The notes under the pieces are model-generated. The model was not told where the DNA came from and did no database searches. It was given only the letters and a program-made list of their open reading frames with translations. From contig JAQUTB010000100.1 in NCBI GenBank assembly GCA_028709985.1, positions 1 through 6,533 of the forward strand: 6,533 nt of DNA, read 5' to 3'. A program made the translations under genes and the position numbers. This document shows positions 5,082-6,533 of the stretch, in pieces. Numbering within the stretch: the first letter of the stretch is position 1; each line of letters begins with the position of its first letter. The DNA is from Dethiosulfovibrio sp. (GTDB taxonomy: Bacteria > Synergistota > Synergistia > Synergistales > Dethiosulfovibrionaceae).

Positions 5082-6413
5082 CTAACCTCCAAGGAAAGCC
5101 AGGTTCTTGCTGTATATGAGGAACAGGGTACACAGCAAGGCTATGAAAAGAGAGGGAACTATACAGGCCTTGACGAATTCCCCAAAGTAACGGCCCTTAT
5201 AGCCCATCTCCATCACCGTGGCCCTGCCGACGACCGCCGTAGGTGGCAGACAGTCTCCCAGGGGCCAGATGACGGCCCAGGCAGAGAGGGAGATGATAGG
5301 ATCAAGGCCCTTCATGTTGAAGAGCATTATCAGGGGCACCCCTATGAGAGGAGCAACCGCATACTGAACCAATCCCTCTGCGAGAGGAAGAATTATCCAA
5401 AGGGTTGCAAAGAGTACCGTCATAGGCAGGGTCACGACGGCCAAGGATATGAGCCCCCTGGATCCGCTAAGGGCCATGACCTGTATCAGAGAACCGACCA
5501 CAACCATGATGCCTACCAATCCCAGGAGGTTCTTCACCGTGTCAGTGGCGATATCCATTATTTTTAGCTTAACCGGGCTGAGCAGAACCGTCACACCGGC
5601 ACAGATCATGAATATGAGGGGCAGTCCTACCGTGGGGAAGGAATAGGGCCAGATTCTCCCTGCAAGGACCAAAGAAACCAACGTCACGAAGGGAAGAGCC
5701 GCCTTGAGCCAGTTCCAGCCCTCGGGTGGTACAGGAAGCTCAGACAGGGCTTTCTCCGTGTCGACCTTCTCGCCCCTGCCCGCCAGATAGAAGGTGGAGA
5801 AGAGGGCTCCGGTCACGGACAATATCATGAGGGGCTTGGCAAAGCCGACGTAGGGCATGTTGGCTCCCGCTGCCGCCATCATCGCCCAGAGGTTGATAGG
5901 GGGCGCAGCAGCGCTCATTGCTGCCAGCATGAATATGAGGGCAACCCTTTTGGTCTCAGGCACGCCCATGGCAGCCAAAACAGAACCTACCAGAGCGCCT
6001 ACCGTCAACACGGTGGTGGCTCCAGATCCGGTGATGGCGCCTGGCACCAACATCACCACAGTGAGGAGGAGCAGACAGATAATTCTGTGGCTAGCGAAGG
6101 ACCGGACTATCTTACGAACTATGAAAGCTACCCCGCCAGCCTCTTTAAATAGGGCCATGAAGAACGTGGCACTCATGAATATGAGGCACACATCGTAGTA
6201 GGTGAAAGCACCCTCGACGACGTGTCGAAGGAGTTCCGCTATGCCTATAGAGGACCTTGGGTCCACACCTTTAGGCAACAACATATGGGCCAAGGCTCCA
6301 AACAAGGCACCAAGGAACATTGAAAGCTCGGTGGTTACCTTCATCCGTTTGGCCAGGGCGAAAACCGCCGCTATAACTACTAGGACGGCTATTGAGTGAT
6401 GGAACATGGTCAT
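5082..6413 (-). CDS. DctM-like (TRAP large permease type) membrane transporter
   Basis: A 443-residue polytopic membrane protein with roughly 11-12 hydrophobic segments. The first is at 8-22, others lie at 31-47, 72-90, 110-128, 135-150, 156-170, 193-211, 236-252 and 261-279, and the C-terminal half adds several more. Two helix-breaking repeats resemble the ion-transporter fold of DctM: VPGAITGSGATTVLTVGA then AAPPINLWAMMAAAG in the first half, and PLAEGLVQYAVAPLIG then PLGDCLPPTAVVGRATV in the second. DctM proteins form the sodium-coupled channel of TRAP transporters for dicarboxylates and other organic acids. Neither a DctP binding protein nor a DctQ small subunit is seen here, so this may be a distinct TRAP-like family. 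The first ATG (6413) is used; AAGGA lies 12 nt upstream, which is weak, and ATG at 6407 is an alternative. Substrate unknown. Confidence 0.85.
   Translation of the reverse strand: MTMFHHSIAVLVVIAAVFALAKRMKVTTELSMFLGALFGALAHMLLPKGVDPRSSIGIAELLRHVVEGAFTYYDVCLIFMSATFFMALFKEAGGVAFIVRKIVRSFASHRIICLLLLTVVMLVPGAITGSGATTVLTVGALVGSVLAAMGVPETKRVALIFMLAAMSAAAPPINLWAMMAAAGANMPYVGFAKPLMILSVTGALFSTFYLAGRGEKVDTEKALSELPVPPEGWNWLKAALPFVTLVSLVLAGRIWPYSFPTVGLPLIFMICAGVTVLLSPVKLKIMDIATDTVKNLLGLVGIMVVVGSLIQVMALSGSRGLISLAVVTLPMTVLFATLWIILPLAEGLVQYAVAPLIGVPLIMLFNMKGLDPIISLSAWAVIWPLGDCLPPTAVVGRATVMEMGYKGRYFGEFVKACIVPSLFIALLCTLFLIYSKNLAFLGG
5085..5090 (-). promoter_or_regulatory. Shine-Dalgarno of the small membrane protein, inside the permease 3' end
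   Basis: GGAGGT on the minus strand runs directly into the permease stop codon region (TAG at 5084-5082) and lies 7 nt before ATG at 5077. The arrangement indicates translational coupling and decides between ATG 5077 and the overlapping TTG 5092. Confidence 0.75.
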
Positions 6414-6493
6414 TCTCGACTTCGTCCTTTCTCCTTTTGCAATAAGAATGGGGCCCCCTTAAAGCGAGACCCCGTTCGTGGACACCGACAGAG
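6414..6493. other. Intergenic leader before the permease, no clear promoter
   Basis: No -10/-35 pair of good quality is seen on the minus strand. It contains a GGGGCCCC palindrome (6450-6457). A possible weak 6-bp stem on the minus strand pairs 6473-6468 with 6455-6450 with one G-U pair, followed by a T-rich but interrupted stretch. This is not enough to call a terminator. The permease may be transcribed from a gene beyond the window. Confidence 0.4.
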
Positions 6494-6533
6494 CTAGTTT
6501 TTCAGTCCCTGGCCGATGCCAAGAGCGTCTTTG
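6494..6533 (-). CDS. Possible C-terminal end of an upstream gene (partial)
   Basis: The minus-strand frame entering from the window edge reads KDALGIGQGLKN followed by TAG at 6496-6494. The composition looks like a natural helical C-terminus and it lies 80 nt before the permease start on the same strand. Twelve residues do not allow a family to be named. Another frame stays open until a TAA about 36 bases further on but reads as less protein-like. Confidence 0.35.
   Translation of the reverse strand, partial: KDALGIGQGLKN

Noticed and set aside
6450..6473. Hairpin between a possible upstream gene and the permease as a terminator
   Set aside because: The stem is only six pairs with one wobble and a 12-nt loop, and the following T stretch is interrupted.
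1..6533. CRISPR arrays, tRNA or rRNA genes, insertion sequences, toxin-antitoxin or defence modules
   Set aside because: No spaced direct repeats, cloverleaf candidates, transposase frames or terminal inverted repeats were seen; the HTH gene is excisionase-like but has no integrase or attachment site nearby.

Overview
The window looks like a piece of a moderately GC-rich, anaerobic, amino-acid-fermenting bacterium. The clues are paired ferredoxin/MinD-type ATPases with a NifX-like companion, and a DctM-like permease linked to an aspartoacylase-type enzyme. Gene content and style recall the Synergistota (for example Dethiosulfovibrio relatives). That placement is inference from family memory; no marker gene is present.

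Layout: (1) Positions 2-1506, + strand: two tandem paralogous P-loop ATPases of the MinD superfamily, each with an inserted 2x[4Fe-4S] ferredoxin segment. The first lacks its N-terminus at the window edge. The second starts at a TTG overlapping the first one's stop codon. (2) Positions 1504-1549: a perfect 46-nt palindrome that ends both the ATPase operon and the converging minus-strand operon, and contains both stop codons. (3) Positions 3670 down to 1547, minus strand: a sigma70-type promoter, a small excisionase/MerR-like HTH gene, cytidine deaminase (cdd), a COG1237-type metallo-beta-lactamase-fold hydrolase broken by a one-base frameshift at its metal-binding motif, and a NifX/MTH1175-like protein with its own extended -10 promoter. 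(4) Positions 3679-3718: a second perfect palindromic terminator, which closes the upstream operon. (5) Positions 6413 down to 3728, minus strand: a DctM-like (TRAP large-subunit type) permease, a 56-residue two-helix membrane protein, and a membrane-anchored aspartoacylase/succinylglutamate desuccinylase-like zinc hydrolase, all tightly spaced. A possible C-terminal scrap of another gene lies at 6494-6533.

How they may work together: the two ATPases and the NifX-like protein belong to families that recur together in anaerobes and are thought to handle iron-sulfur or related metal clusters. Here they are convergent rather than co-directional. The permease, mini-membrane protein and anchored hydrolase suggest an uptake module in which an acylated or amide substrate is cleaved outside the membrane before import, or in which import and processing are coupled. 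The substrate cannot be read from sequence. The most notable anomalies are the frameshift in the hydrolase and the unrecognised 56-aa membrane protein.
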